A stretch of 64,000 nucleotides of DNA from Microplitis mediator (Eukaryota; Arthropoda; Insecta; Hymenoptera; Braconidae). The DNA lies in NCBI RefSeq assembly GCF_029852145.1, contig NC_079976.1, forward strand, positions 4,836,001 through 4,900,000, given 5' to 3'. Every line of letters begins with the position of its first letter. Positions within the stretch are counted from its first letter, which is position 1. Below the pieces are notes generated by a model. It did no database searches. It saw only the letters and a program-made list of their open reading frames with translations, and was not told the origin of the DNA. Shown here one piece after another: positions 48,401 to 63,400 of the stretch. The translations under genes were made by a program, and so were the position numbers.

Positions 48401-51400
48401 TAAAAGCAGAAACAATAAATAAAATACGTGACTCGATAACGGAAGTACTTAAAAATGTTGAACCGGCAATTGATCAAGTGATATCGAGAATTAAAACTCA
48501 AGAGCCTGCAGAAGCTGCCGTGCAAGAAACAGAAAAATTAAACAACGTTTTTAATTTAATTTCTGCGAGCTGGGAAACCGTTTGTACGGATACTAAATTA
48601 AAATTCGACAAACGTTTGCTTTTTTGTAATTTTGCTGATGACTTGGATCGTATTGACGCGGATCTTATGCATTTAAGTGAACAATTAGCCGGTAGTGCTG
48701 AGTCAGGACATCGTTTTACTGGTGACTCTTTGCCAGCGGCTGAGGCTGCTTCTTCGGCTTTTTCACAATTCGAAAAAACAGTCACGGTATTAATTATTAT
48801 TTTAATTAAATTCAATTTTTTTAAGAGTATATTTTTAAAATTATTATTTTTTTATTTAGATTTTAGAGGAAAGAATAAAAGCATTTATAAAATCAACCGA
48901 AAATAATGTTGAATTAACAACACCAGAATCAGCACCGGTGATAAATCGTGAGCTTTTTAAACTTCAAGAGCGATGGGATCAATTAAAACGATTGTCCGAA
49001 GCCACAAGAGAACGAATTAATTCAAGTATTGAGTACTTCAGGCTTCTTGAGGAGGCTAAAAATTGGTATCGAGACGGAAATAAGCTGATGATTGTAATAG
49101 CAAGAAAATCATCATCAGCAAAGACCCCAGAAGAGGTACTGGAATGCCTGACAGCGATTGATGGATACTTGAAACCCGGCGAGGAACTTCAGGAGAAACG
49201 TATTGAGAAAATTCGTGATTTATCAACAAGAATCTTTGGTACTGATCGGCTACCGCAGTTCAACGAAGTCGTTGTAGAAAATCGCGAGACCCTAGACTCG
49301 TTTGCAGTGATAACATCTGAATTACGTACATTAGCACAAAACTTGAAAAACTCAGCGGATATTTTCGAAGAGAAACAACGTGAGAAAAAACGCGAAGAGG
49401 AGGAATTGAGGAAATTAAATGTTGCTAGGGCAGAAGCACAGGCTGCTTACGAAGCAGAAATCGAACGAAAAAAACTTGAAACCATTATGGAGGATAAAAA
49501 GAAACAAGAACATGCGTTAAAAAGTTCTGTATCTGCACAAACCGAGGAAGAGCTAAAGGTAGTCGAAGAAACGGTAACCTCAGCAGTTACCACTAAAGAA
49601 ATAATTATTCTGCAAAAGGTAATTATAAAAAATATATAACAATGAGTTCATATTAATTACCGAAGAAAGTTTTGTAACTTTTATTTACATTTTTACATCA
49701 TGTATTTATTTACTTATCATTTACAGACAGAAGTAGAGGAAGATTTACCGGTTCTCATGCCGCCGATTCCATCAGTTTACAATCAAGTGAAAGAATCCAC
49801 TACAAATATTAAAAAAACTCAAGTTGAAGAACTTGTTTTACCTGATCCACCTAGATTTATAGTGCCGCTGAATGACTCGACCATTGAGGAAGGCAACCGA
49901 TTTATCTTTGAATGTAAATTAGAGCACGGAAAACCAAAGCCCGAAATTATCTGGTACAAAGACGGTATCTCGATCCTCAATAATCCGGATTACTTGACGA
50001 GTTATAATGAAGAAACTGGTCAGTGTATTTTAAATATCGAGGAAACATTCGCTGAGGATTCTGCGAGATTTATTTGCAAAGCTTTTAATACCGCTGGAGT
50101 CGCTGAAACTGGAGCTACGCTTACGATAAAAGGCACGTTCTTATCATATAAATATTTGTTTACTTTATTTATTAAATATTTTAAATAAATATTACAGAGA
50201 CCGCACCAGAGCAACAACTAAGTCCTCCTACCTTTGTGAAAGAGCTGCTGCCATCAGTTGCCACTAAAGGCTCTCCTCATTTCTTGTCGTGTACAGTGAC
50301 CGGTAATCCTCTTCCGACAGTCCAGTGGTTCAAAGATAACACCAACATTGAAGACTCTTCTCCCGATTACGCGATAACGTACAATAACGGCGAGGCTGTA
50401 TTGAAGTTCACCGAAGTATTACCGGATGATCGCGGTGTCTATACATGCAAAGCGAAAAATAAACTAGGACAGGCGTCTACTTCAGCAAACTTACAAGTAC
50501 AGGGTACGTTGAATTAATTTAAAATTTTATTATGATTATGATGATGACGAAGTCTATCTCTCCCTAAAAAAAACTATTTTTATAGCAGCCGAAATAGATG
50601 AAAAGAAAACAGTGGAAGTGATTCAGTCAAATGGAATATCCAGTTTAACTCCAGAACCCAGTGAAGAAAGTAAAGAAATAATTTCCAAGGTCAGTTTTAT
50701 AAAGGAGCACAAAATAATTCAAGAGTCACGAATAATAAAAGTAAGTTATTTAACGTTTGTACCATTGCAAGTACGTCTGGGCGATGATTATTTATAGATT
50801 CTCTGGATTAAGTTACGAGGGTAGTAGTAGTCAGTAAATAAAAATAAAAATACGATAAAATAAAATAAAAATTAGTAGACTTAAAAATGTTGATGAAATA
50901 AAAGTAATAAAATAAAATTGTATCAAGTTAACGTTCTATTGTAGATTGAAAGTCACACTGAAGAGATGGGAGGGAGTGCCAGTCACATTATACCTGATGC
51001 TTCTGCTCAGGAAATAACAACCTCCGTTAATCAGGAAGAAATTGTTGTTCCTGTTAAGGTTGAAACCGGTGTAGTTAAGAGTCCGGAGATGCCAGAGCTC
51101 TTTAAAGTGCCCGAGCTTATTAAACCCAGTGTACAATTACCGCTTAAAGATGTACAAGTATTTGAAGGTAATACTGTGAGACTAGACTGCGTGATTATCG
51201 GTCAGCCTGAACCTGAAGTAAGTATCTTATAAAATATATCCTGTTTTATATAAATTCTGTAATAAATACTCTCTATAGGTAATTTGGTATCACGACGATC
51301 AACCGGTTAAAGAATCCGCTGATTTCCAATTGCTATTTCAAGGTGACAGATGCTCTCTAATTATTCATGAAGCTTTTCTTGATGACGCTGGTAAATATAA

Positions 51401-54400
51401 AGTAGTTGCTATTAACAGTCAAGGTGAAATTTCAAGCCACTGCGTTTTATCAGTTATACGTAAGTTTATATTTCTATTAATAGGCGATACTTATCATCGT
51501 AAATTTGAATTAATTATCGATAATAATTTATAAAATTTATCTAGCATCTTCGGAAGCTGCCAAAAAGTCCACAGTTGGTACTGCGCCCCAGTTCGTTAAA
51601 TTAATAGCCGACGTTTTGGTATCTGAAGGTGAAGATGCGATTTTCGAGTGTCAAGTAACCGGAGAACCTAAACCAGATTTGAGATGGTACTTCAACAATG
51701 AAGAGATAGTATTTGTTCATGAAAGAATAACAATGACACACGATGAGACGGGTAATTGTACTCTGAAAATATCATCGACTACGGCTGAAGATAAAGGAAA
51801 CTATGTAGCCAAAGCGATAAATCTTATTGGTGAAGCCAAAGCAATAGCCCGACTAGTAGTTAAACCAGCGAGCAATGAATCATTCAAACGGGAAGAATTG
51901 ATTCCGATGGAAGAAAAATTTGTCGCTCCGTCATTTGAAGAAGTTTTTGAAGACAAACGTGTTGTCTTGCCGGGAGTTTCTACTAAATTTGAATGTATTG
52001 TTCATGGGAAGCCGACTCCAAAGGTAACTAAATTGTCTGCTGATGAATTTTACCAAAGAATTTGAAGGCATGATAGTAAGAATTTCTGTTATAATAAAAT
52101 CTAACTAAAAATTATTTTGGATGGCTTTCAAAGCAATTAATTTGTCATCAAGATCGACAAGACTTAGTGTCTTTGGCTCGATGTGGATCTCGAACTCTCA
52201 CTCTAGATTTGGTGGATGCCAAATTGTACGAACTAACATACAATACTTGTGCTCCCTTATCCCGTATTCCTAACCGAATTGATTCTTTACTATACCCTCG
52301 GTATGTATCTCTGGCATCAAGGCGCAGTGTCGTGCTTGATGGTTTGTTAGAAGCATGTGGCTGGTAGTGCTCTTAATTATTACAATATTTTTTGTAAGTT
52401 TATTACAGCATAACGCATGTTAACAACGGCTATAATAGAGTCTACTCCCCAGTATCATCAACCTAATGTCGTTTTTTTAGATCCAATGGATGTTCAACGA
52501 GAAACCTGTGCACGGAAAAAGTTTTTTAGTGTCTGTAAGTGGTGACAGACAAGTTCTAACGATACCGGAAACAAGTCAAGAACACGTGGGCTTTATCTCA
52601 TGTGTTGCTGAGAATACTGCGGGCAAAGCGACATGTACTACGCAACTCGACGTTAAAGGTAAATTTATTTATAATTTATTTTAATAATAATTACTAATAA
52701 TTTTATATATAAATATGATCTAGTATAATTTTAATTTTAATAATTATTATTTTTGAGTAACAGAAGTTTGTACTGTACGTCTTGTCTCGTTGAAGATCAC
52801 GATTACTCTGTATTCTGTTTTTATTATTTGTATTGTCGTCTATCCTAGATGGAATTGGGTTACATGTTATTCGGCTCGACGTTGCGGTTCGAAAATAACA
52901 ACCAAGCCGAGTGCAATGGTGCCACGGAGAGTTATTAATATACACACTACTGGTGTACTTCCGAGCGAACGCTTCATTCACTGCAGGGTCGCATAATCAT
53001 AAGTGGACAAAATAGAATTTTCAGCTTCTGGTATTCCATGAAGGTCTAATGCCTCGTAAAAGTTATTCGCACTTGTTAAAACTCTTCCAGTGGACTAGTT
53101 AAACAGTAGTAAAAAAAAGGAGTAAAATAACGTTACTCAAACCTCTATATATTTACGCATATTTATATGCACTGAATTTATTGATTTCATTTAAACATTA
53201 CGGAATATTAACGTGGGTTTAAACTAGTTTCAAATCCTACCTGATTTTATTTTATTTGACGTCTGCAAACTATAAAAAAAAAAGTTAAATCTAATCTTAG
53301 ATTTAAAAGTTTCCATTTGTTTGCAATTTTAAAAAGTTATTTGTTTTATAAACTGGTTCCTTGATAAATTAATCATCGTGAGAATGATTTAGTATTTCAT
53401 TAATCACGATTATGATTTTTATTCATCTTATTGCTGTCATTAATAATATTTATATATATTTCTAAATATATATATGATTTGAATAATCTAATCGTCAATG
53501 ATCTCTAGGTGATTGTAATTTTTTACGTCGTACAGACGTTGCCCATTCCTGAAGAACTCTAAAACTCGTTTTCCGACGCACGCAGAATTTGCGTTATTTT
53601 TGTCATCATCTTGAACACAGTAGCAAGGTATAGAAAGAGTTAGTAAGACAGATTGAGACGAGAACGAGAAACAGAGAGAAAGCATTTTGGATCAGTGTTG
53701 GCTTAGAACAGAGTCCGCCGGTCGGTTCGACGATCCCGACGTAGTCTTCCCGGTGCTAGGTTTCCTATTCGAACGAATTTAAACGATCGTATATTAAAGT
53801 ACGTGTATAAATATACGCTTTGAATAATTATCAAGTGATCTTGAATAGTGTCACGTGGTGTTACAATCCTGAGGTTCGTTTTGTTAATCAAATTACATTT
53901 GTCTTATAAATTAAATATAATCTTTTATATAATTAACGTATTATTGTACTATCTCTTGGAGATGATACTCTCTAGATTGGGCTGATGAGTGATTTGTGAA
54001 CTAAGTGTTTACTGACGAGTATGTAACATTTAGGAAGAGGACGGGCAGCTGCATCTAATTTTATGTTGCTCGAGCATTCATTTGTGCTTTTGCCTCTAGC
54101 ATAAATAACTTTTGTTCTAGTGTTTTCTTAATTACTTTCAATTATAATTTACTCTAGAACCAGCTGTAATTAATTAGTTCATTAATTAATTTTTTTACTT
54201 CAAACTGTTCCAGAAATTGTGTAATTTTTTGAATAATTTATTTCTTCTCGACTGTATTTTAATTCCCTGCTGCTGAGGAATTTTAAAAGTAAAAAAAAAT
54301 ATTTAGTAATTATTATTATTATTAATAATTTGACAATTTAAAATGTAGAACAGGCAGCTTAGATTTCTTCAAACCAAATCTACACGCTGGTGGTCATCTC

Positions 54401-57400
54401 AATTTATCTCTGATTTATTTGTACGATACTTTGGTATACTGCCAAATGTCCGTGGCTCCAAAAGCTTCGTGATATTAACACACGCTGGAGGACTAATTCA
54501 TAAGAAGTATCATATAAATATTATTATTTCTTGGAAATAAAAGAAATAAACTGTCGCAGTATTTAAAGTAAATAAATATGAATAATTCATTGGCGCAAAA
54601 ACAAAAAATTAAATGTATGTATTATACACATACATTTAAAAGTATTTCTACAAGTCATTAGAATAAATATAGCAGCTATTTGCACAATAATTAAATTATA
54701 TTGATCGGCTGTGATTAGTGGACGTGATTAAATTAATCAGGGCAGCGTAACTATTAATAGAGATATGATTCAATGAAATAATAGTATGAAGCCATCATCA
54801 ATTTATTTTTATCATTAGAGTGTCAATGTAATTAAAAAAAAAAAGTTATATATTTTTTAATCATTTTAAGCGTCGAGATGATGTTCATTATTAGGCATAG
54901 AAAGTTTGTAGTCTTAGTTGTAGCATTTCAATGTCTCTTGTCCATCATCAGGTGGTGAAAAGAAGCCAAGGGAAGAGACGAGGGTATTCCTGTTGTGTGG
55001 ACAGAGAATAATAGTGACTAGACAAGGGCGTGTGCTTTGGCTGTGCCAAAAGGTTATTGCCAATCTATTGATAACCCCGATTAATCATGATCGTTGTTGT
55101 ATACAGGAGCTGAAGAGACACAATTTACAACGGCCAAGGGGGTGGAGGACGTAAAAGATAATTTGTTACCTCTTGGGGACGAAATGCAGGCTACGAGCAG
55201 TACCGAAAAACACTTCATCACCGAAAGAAGTACATTACCCAGTGACCAAGTGGATGAGAGCAGTCTCACCAAAATGTCATCCTCTTTCTCTCAGTCGTCA
55301 ACGACTAAATCCTGTTGTACTAAAGAATTTAAATCCTCAACGACATCGTCTAGTGTAATTACTGAGCCGCAGTTTAAACCAGCACCGGGTAATGTTGTTA
55401 CAAAATCTCATGTTGAAAGCAGAGAGTACAGTTCTCAGCAGAATGGAGGCCCGCCAGTTGTCCAGGTAAATATTTCATAGTTTATATTTATATGAAAAGC
55501 GATAAAGTTATTTTTATTTTATACGATTATGATTATGATGTTTGAAGAGACTTTTAAAATTTTACTCTTGATATTTAATTTGTTTGAGTGTTTAACTTTA
55601 GATAAAAATTCTCAATGACGAATTATTTAATTGCTCATTCATGGAATCCACGAATTACGTTCTATTATAAGACTGTTTACTCATTGTTGGTTTTATGGTC
55701 ATTAAGTCGCATTAGTTTTACTCGGTTTTTTTTTGTTTGATGTAAATCTATAGGATAATATTTACTTTATTTTTATAAATTGATAATAATTTATTATTTT
55801 TTTTTTCTTGATATTAATCGTGAGTCTTTGAAATTTTATCAGAGTCACAAAGTCGAAGAATACGAGCAAATTGTTCAAGATACCCCAGGTCAACTGCGAC
55901 AAGAAAAAACCAAAATAGTAACAGAGGGTAATGTTTCGCTGAAGATGCAAAAGCCGATGAGGAAAAATGTCGCTCCCAGATTTGTATCACCGTTGACGGG
56001 AATGATTGTCGATCAGGGGCATGACGTTGTCCTTGAAGGAGTGATTGATGGTTAGTTCAAAATAAATGTTTAGTAACAGCTAAACAACACCGATTATTTA
56101 TAGAAACTTTTATTGCATTAATTTTTTTAAACGCCCAGGTTTTTTAATTTAATTTTTTTTTCTTTAGGTTTTCCAACGCCAACAATCACTTGGATGAAAA
56201 ACGGCCAGGATATAAAAGAAGGAATAAGGATAACGTTTGAGCACAATCATGTGCGACTTGAATTGAAAAATGTAAATGTTAGAGATGCTGGTAGATATAC
56301 TTGTACGGCTGTTAATGATATTGGAAATGCCAGCAGTACAGCAGATTTAGTTGTTAAAAGTAAGTTATTATCAATTTAATTTAAGCAATTTATCTAATAA
56401 TTAATTTTTTGTAGAAACAATTTTCCCGCCGGTCTTCGGAAAACGTCTTCAAGCACAAGTAGTAAAAAAAGGCGACCGCGTATTAATGGAAGTTGAGATA
56501 ACAGGAACACCAGAGCCAACAGTCACGTGGTACAAAGATGACGAGCCTCTGATTGATGTTGATGGACAACTGAAACAAATTGGAAATTGTTATTTATTAA
56601 TTATTGATGCAGGTAAAAAAATAATTAGTATTTATTTATTGCAGTGTAAAAAATTTGCGGAAAAATCCGGAATCGTATTAATATTAAAACTCCGAATCAG
56701 AGTGCATGTGGATTGAAATAAAATCCAGATCCCTCCGAAATCACTTTGTTGAAAAGACAAACTCCTCATTTACTTTTTATGTGAAGTGATTTTTTTTAAA
56801 CTCCGGAATCTGAGTAACGGAGTAAATTCAGATTAAAATAAAATTCGTAATCACTCCCGATTTTTTAGTGTAATATAATTTAAAAAAAAATATAAATTAA
56901 CAATTTTTGTTTATTAAAAAGCTGAAAAACGTCATGCTGGCAAGTATATGGTTCATGCAGTAAACGCTGGTGGTGAGGGACAAAGTATAGCTGATTTTGC
57001 AGTCTTTGAGCCAACTCCAGATACTATGGTAGAAGTTCATAAAACAATTGTCTATGAAAATGTTGCTGACAAAAATTTAAAGGTAATATTTATATTTATA
57101 TTAATAAATTTTCACTATAAATTCAAATTCTATTCATTTTTTTTTACGGTTATTAAAGAATTTAATTATTTTGACTTTGACAATTTATTAAAATTTATTG
57201 TATTGAAAAAAAAAAAAAAAATGATAACAGTTGGAAGAAAAGAAGAGCGAACTACCATCAGCAGCATTAACAGCCGAGCATATAGCGACCACTACAATAC
57301 AGCCAAGTTCAACATTGAAAACATTGAACCCGAGCTCTGGGTCAACTCCGTCCTCGAAGATACGTAAAATAGAACTGATAGGACAGAAAAATGGTCAGCA

Positions 57401-60400
57401 TACTGAAGAAGTAATTGAGAAAGCAACGCGATCTGAAATGATATCATCGACGATAGAATCTCACCAAAGTGAGACAAAGTCTGAGCAAAAGTTCCACATG
57501 AAGCTTCAACATCAAGCTCCGGATTTGTTTGGTACTGACACTCCTGCTGCTCCTACTGTGACGACTACAACCACGAAAATCAGTACTAAGGAAACTCAGA
57601 AAGGTGGAGAGCCTGTTTCAACTCGCACTACAGAGTTCATGGAGTCAAAGACAACTGAAAAGGATCTCGCTGAAGAGAATGAGAATGTAGAGACGACGAC
57701 AATTGCCAAGAAAGACGCATTGAGTTTCTTTGAATCGATGTCCAAAGACAGCGAATTGACACCGAAAGGCCCCAAAGCCATGATCAAGCTCACGGAAGAA
57801 GACAAAGATGGAAACTATGATGTCAAGGTGGACAAACTAACGAAAAATTACGAACGATCGACTAAATTTGAAGAGGTTAAAAAACCAGTTCCTGAAGCCC
57901 CTGCTAAAAAATCTGTTCAGGATATTTCTCATAAGTTTGAAACTCCAGTAATAACTAAAGGCGTTGATAATGTTATGATTGATTTTCCCTACGACGATTA
58001 TAAATTGCCGGCTCTTAATATTCAGAGAACTGTTCTTGAAGACACAACAGCATCGGGTTCTCCTATTCATGGTACGTTAACTATTTCCCGGCTTGTTGCT
58101 CAGTCTGAGAGCGCTGAAAAAATGTTATCAGGTTTTAATCTCGTGCCAGAGCCTCCGCCAGAAATTGGCTACATGCCAAAGTCCGAGGAAGAAGTTAAAA
58201 AAGGAATAGATGTATCATCAAAAGCAAAACAACTTCAGGAATTCCATAAAAAATCCGTTGATGCTCCGATTGGTGGCGTTAAAATTTTCCCAAGCGCTCC
58301 GCCAGTTAAATCTCAAGTTTCTCAAGTTAAAGAAACTAAACCAACGACTTGTATTCCGCCGCCGTTTGAACTCAGTGAGTCGAAAGAATTTTCTAAAAAA
58401 GAAGTTGTCGAAGAGTGTTGTATTAAAAAAGATATACATAGAAAAGAAGATATAAAAGTGTCGACAGCCAGCCCAGCGCCTTTGTCGCCGCCAAAAACTG
58501 AGCAAACAGACAAGTGGTGGTCATCAACGTCTGACTTGGAGACACGTTCTCATATATCAACAGATTTATCAGACTACCGGTGTCAATCTGGTGCTTCTAG
58601 TCAGTTTGAAGGTCGTCCGTCTTCACCAAAACCATCAGCAGACGGCATTGCAATGGAGAAATACTGGGCTAAATCAAAGACCACTGAAGCTAATAGAAAA
58701 TCTTGGCCACCGCAAGCTGCTGGTAAAGAGACGACTAAAACTTTTACTAAACGTGAGGAATGGAAAGAACCTGAGGTTGGTTACAAAACCTCTACGCACG
58801 AGAATAGGGACGAAGTTGAAGAGATTCCTGGCGGAGGAATCACTAAAACTCATATTGAGTCTACCAGCAGTTTGGAAACTCGATCATGGAGTACACGTGA
58901 GAATCAAATACAGCAGACAACTATTGAAAAACCTACTCCACCACCTCCAAAGCCTATTATTAAACCAGTAAGAGTTCCTTCACCGCCACCGAAACCAGCT
59001 CCAGCACCAGCACCAGTGACAATGTACAAAGCTGAAACAACCAAAGTTGATCATATTGTAAATTCCGTTCAAGAGAAATCTATCATGGAAAAATATTCAT
59101 CTGAGTGTGAGTTCAATAAGACAGAGTCAATGGAAAAAATGAGTTCTTATGAAGAATTAAAAGCGCCGGGATTAGTTAAAGCTATTTCACCGAAACCAGT
59201 CGTTCAACTTTATCATCCTGCTGGAGATGCTCCAAAACCAGAGCCGATCAAAACGTTCCAAGAGTCAAAGTCGATGTTCAAAGGTACTTTGGCTACAGCT
59301 CCAAAACGTCCGGTTGTTCAGCTTTATCATCCGTCAACGGAGACACCAAGAGAGCCGACAATTATTTTAGAACCAGGTCCACCACCAGAGATGGGTTATG
59401 CTCCACCGCCTCCAATGTGCGAGAGAAAAATGGAATGCTTTGAAAAAACAATGGAAATGTCAGTTCACTCGCACAAGAAAGAAGATGCGCCTCCGATTCC
59501 TCCAAAAGATGCGAGGAAAACTCCACCGCCTCTTCCAGCCAAAAAAGTGGAGCCATTCACCTGTCCTCGAATGTGTACTGCACCAGCGCCTTCTACTTTT
59601 GCCAGAGGTCAATTTATTGAGTCGGACTACGAATCCGACTTCGAGTCATGCAAATCTAAATGGCGAGTTTGTGAAAGTGAAAACGATGAGCCTAAATACA
59701 GAAAAGTCCAAGCACCAACACCAAGACAACCCAGGCCTAGATCAACTGAGCCCGGACCATTGCCTCCATCTAGCTTTGAAATACCGCCTCCAGAATTAAC
59801 TGGACCACCTAGACCTTGTGTCACTCCTGATTATTCAACTGAACACACAGCATCAACTACCAACAAAAAAACCAGCTCAATGATGAGTAGACACGAGAGA
59901 AGTGCTAAGCAACAGCAGCATTACCAAAATCAAGGTTTCCCTCAGGACACTGCTGTCAATCTTCCTAAGCCAGGATCTCCGCCGATCTTTGTCCACCCAA
60001 AAACTACTCCCGAGCCTCCGAAATCCAAGACCAGAACTTTCCAGCAGGAGAGCGGGTACATGGCTGATACTGATGAACCATTTTATCAACGAGAAGCAAA
60101 TACTGTTATTCAAAAAACTTGCGGCAAAAATGACGGCTCTTCAATGTCATCGAGTTCTTACGAATCAAAACAATTTATGGAGAGCAAAACTTTCATGAGC
60201 TCGTCGTCAAACCAACGGAGAGAAGAATCATCTTCTTCATTTTCATCTTGTCCGACTGTTCAAACTCCAGCTTCTAAAGCGCAAATGCAACGAAGTTGCT
60301 ACGAAAAATCATACATGTCTTCTGCACCAACGAACACTACTAGATCGTTTAAAAATGACAAGGTTCGGGATTTAAATGACGTGTTTCGTGTTGAATGTTT

Positions 60401-63400
60401 TGTTTTTTTACTTAATATAGAATGACCACTAACAGTTTTGCTTTTCAGTAAACTAGATTTTTTTTTTTTTTTAACTGCATTAGTATTTTTTTTTTTATTT
60501 CATGTGTTCTAGAGTGATTGAGTATAAATTTTTTCCAGTCAGTAACTTTTAATTATTTTTTTTTAGGAAGAAACAAATTATTCCTGGTCGCAAAATCAAA
60601 AATTAAATTCAGCTCCTAGTCCATCCAGATTCGCACGCGGCGAATTTAGAGAAAGTGACTACGAGAGTGATTATGAAGGACGTATTCCACCGCTATGGAA
60701 ACCCCGCGGTGAATCAGATATCGAGGATCATTCATATAAATCCGTTAAATCAAATTTGACAGGTAAAAATAAACTTACTAAATTTTTTGATCGCATTTTT
60801 GGTAGAGAAAGAATAAATAATTAATGAAATATGTATTATATACATTGTAAATTACTATATATTATTAATATATATGAAAAAAAAACCTTAATTAATTATT
60901 TTGTTTGAAGTAGATTCGCATGAAGGATTAATATTGAGCTACAGCACGAGCGAATTTAACTTTAACGATAACTAACTTGTAACTGCTATCATTTATATAT
61001 TTTTCCAGCTTTCAACTACTAACATCCACACTAGTACTACTATTCTATCACAGGCAAGAACGATATATTTAACTTCAGGTTACGTTGCTTATACTTTGCT
61101 ATTGTCTTTATTTATTTTTGCTGGCTTTTTATGCATATCATTTACAATAATCTATAACTTACTATCAATCTAATATAATAATATTAATAATCATAATAAT
61201 ATTTTTTTTCTGGTATAAAAAAAAAAAATTCAATAAATACTATTGCGTAAAAAATTTTTATTTTTATTAGCAACCCATTTTTTTAATTTTTTCACTGACA
61301 TATATCACAATTATTATTTATTATTGTTATTATTATTAAAATATATTTATTTGCGCTCGCATTCGGCTTTTGCATTATTATCATACTCGTGGTACATCAT
61401 CACTTAGAGAATCTCTCGTAGGAAAACCGATGAAACCGCAACCCGAAGTCGCGGTACCGCAGTCATCGTGTATGGCGAAGAAGATGGAGTTTGAAAAAAT
61501 GGAGAGAGAAAATAGTTGTGTTAAAAAAGATGATAAAAAAACACAAGTGTCACCGCCAAAGCCAATCCCGATGCGTCAAAAATCTGTTTTACTGCCGGGA
61601 TCACCACCTGAGATAGGCTTTGAACCACCACGGCCTCATTCATTTTACGAGGGACATTCTGGAGTCCCGTCTTACCACAACTCTGGAACTGTTGGTACTG
61701 AGTTGAAAAAGACTGTGAGGATGGACGAGTCGACTGAGACTAGTCGGCGAATTGTTACCGTCGAGCAAACAAGTCGGGTTATTAAATTCGGTGATGATCA
61801 GAACTTTAATCATCAACAACACCATCAGCATCAGCAACATCATCAGCAACATCATCCTCAATCAGTTTTCAGAGTACCAACACCCAAGAAATTTATTCAA
61901 GGTCACTTTAGAGAATCAGATTACGAGAGTGACGCAGACATTGGAAGAATAAGACCTAAATGGACACCAGCTGAAAGTGATACTGATGATCCGCAGTATC
62001 GTAAAGTCCAGCCACCGAGAGCCTCAAGTCTCCCTCCGCCTCGTGAACCCGGTGAGAGAGTTGTCACTCCGATGGAATTTGATCACCCGCCTGTGATAAT
62101 TTCGGAGTCGCAAACATACGAGGAGCATTTGCGTCAGCTTCAACGGGAGAGTGAGAAATTGAAACGGGAGAACCGTAAGAGCTACGATTGCTCTACATTG
62201 CCTTTTGATAACAAAAAACAAGAAAGCAAAAAGATAATTGATAATCTCACTGATTTCGCGGCACCACAATACGGATATATTAGTAACCGTGACATGAAGA
62301 ATGCTGCTAATCGTAAGAAATCTTCATATATAATATATATACATACATTATTTTCAGATTTATTATTTTTTTTTCTTCTTTATAAATAGTTTATTCATTT
62401 ATTTATTATTTGTCATCGCTTCGCATCACGGAGATTAGATTTAGTTCACTTCACTTGGTGTTAGTCTTATAATTTTTCTTCTGTTTGTTATTTTTTATTC
62501 ACATTTTCTCGTCTACACACGTATTCCTATTCTAGTTATTTTTTATCTCTATCTCTGTCTCTTTCTCTCTCTCTTTATCTCTTTCTTTATATCTATCTCT
62601 GTCCCTGTTTATACTGTTGTCTTAAAATAAATTGGTTGTCAAGTCTAAGTGGATTATTCATTAGACGTAGCTTCGAAGCACATGACGGACATGACAAGCA
62701 GCTTCAAGGCTAAAACCGAAAAATTCGTCAAAGACATCCAGTCTGATCTCAAGCACCAGAGCAAGCCAATTCTCAAACACCCTCAGGATAAGCAACACCA
62801 TCAGGATACTGATGATTCTCAAGCTTATCGGGAAGAAAAACGGATGTCACAATATGGTAAAAAACTAAATAATAATAATCTTTTAAATAAGAAAATATTA
62901 TTTTAGTTTATTTTTATAAATTCAACAAAGAAAGTATCAATTAGCGAGAATTAAATCCAGGAACGAAACACATCGATCCGGACACCGGATTGATCTACTT
63001 CAAGTACGACTTTGGCTACGAGTTTGGTATCGTACTGCCGGGTGAAAGCAAGAAGACCATTGCCAGTAGTAACAAAACAATCCAAGGTCAACGACGTCCC
63101 AGTGATATTGACGTACCGATTTCCCACGAGTTTACAACAACAAATCGTCAGGAGAATGGATTCACTCGCACGCCTTGGCAGTCCAATAACAATCACCAGC
63201 AAAAAAATTACACCCCAAGTAAATTTACCAGCGGGTCCAAGACTGTCAAGTGGGAACCAACATCCGAGAGCGAATTTTCCGAAGCTGAGGACTCTATTCG
63301 ACGAAAAAAACGTGGAGTTATCCCTCCACCGCCGAGTTTATTGATACCGCAGAGTCCCAGCTCGCCTAGATGGGATCCAACAACACCATCGCCGATGTCG

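Larger units (their letters stand above)
49840..57082 (+). other. Seven I-set Ig domains of the spectrin/Ig gene
   Basis: Ig1 in exon 49727-50132; Ig2 in 50198-50503; Ig3 split 50945-51217/51279-51459; Ig4 in 51545-52023; Ig5 split 52023/52481-52658; Ig6 split 55843-56050/56168-56359; Ig7 split 56415-56612/56922-57082. Each has a W-[YFM]-[KH] core. Ig1, 2 and 5 keep both disulfide cysteines. Ig3 and Ig4 lack the second. Ig6 lacks the first (LEGVIDG). Ig7 lacks both. Confidence 0.85.

Noticed and set aside
58210..60198. Extra ORFs on both strands within the Pro-rich exon
   Set aside because: They overlap the 1044-codon frame, which has consistent splice phase and repeated motifs.
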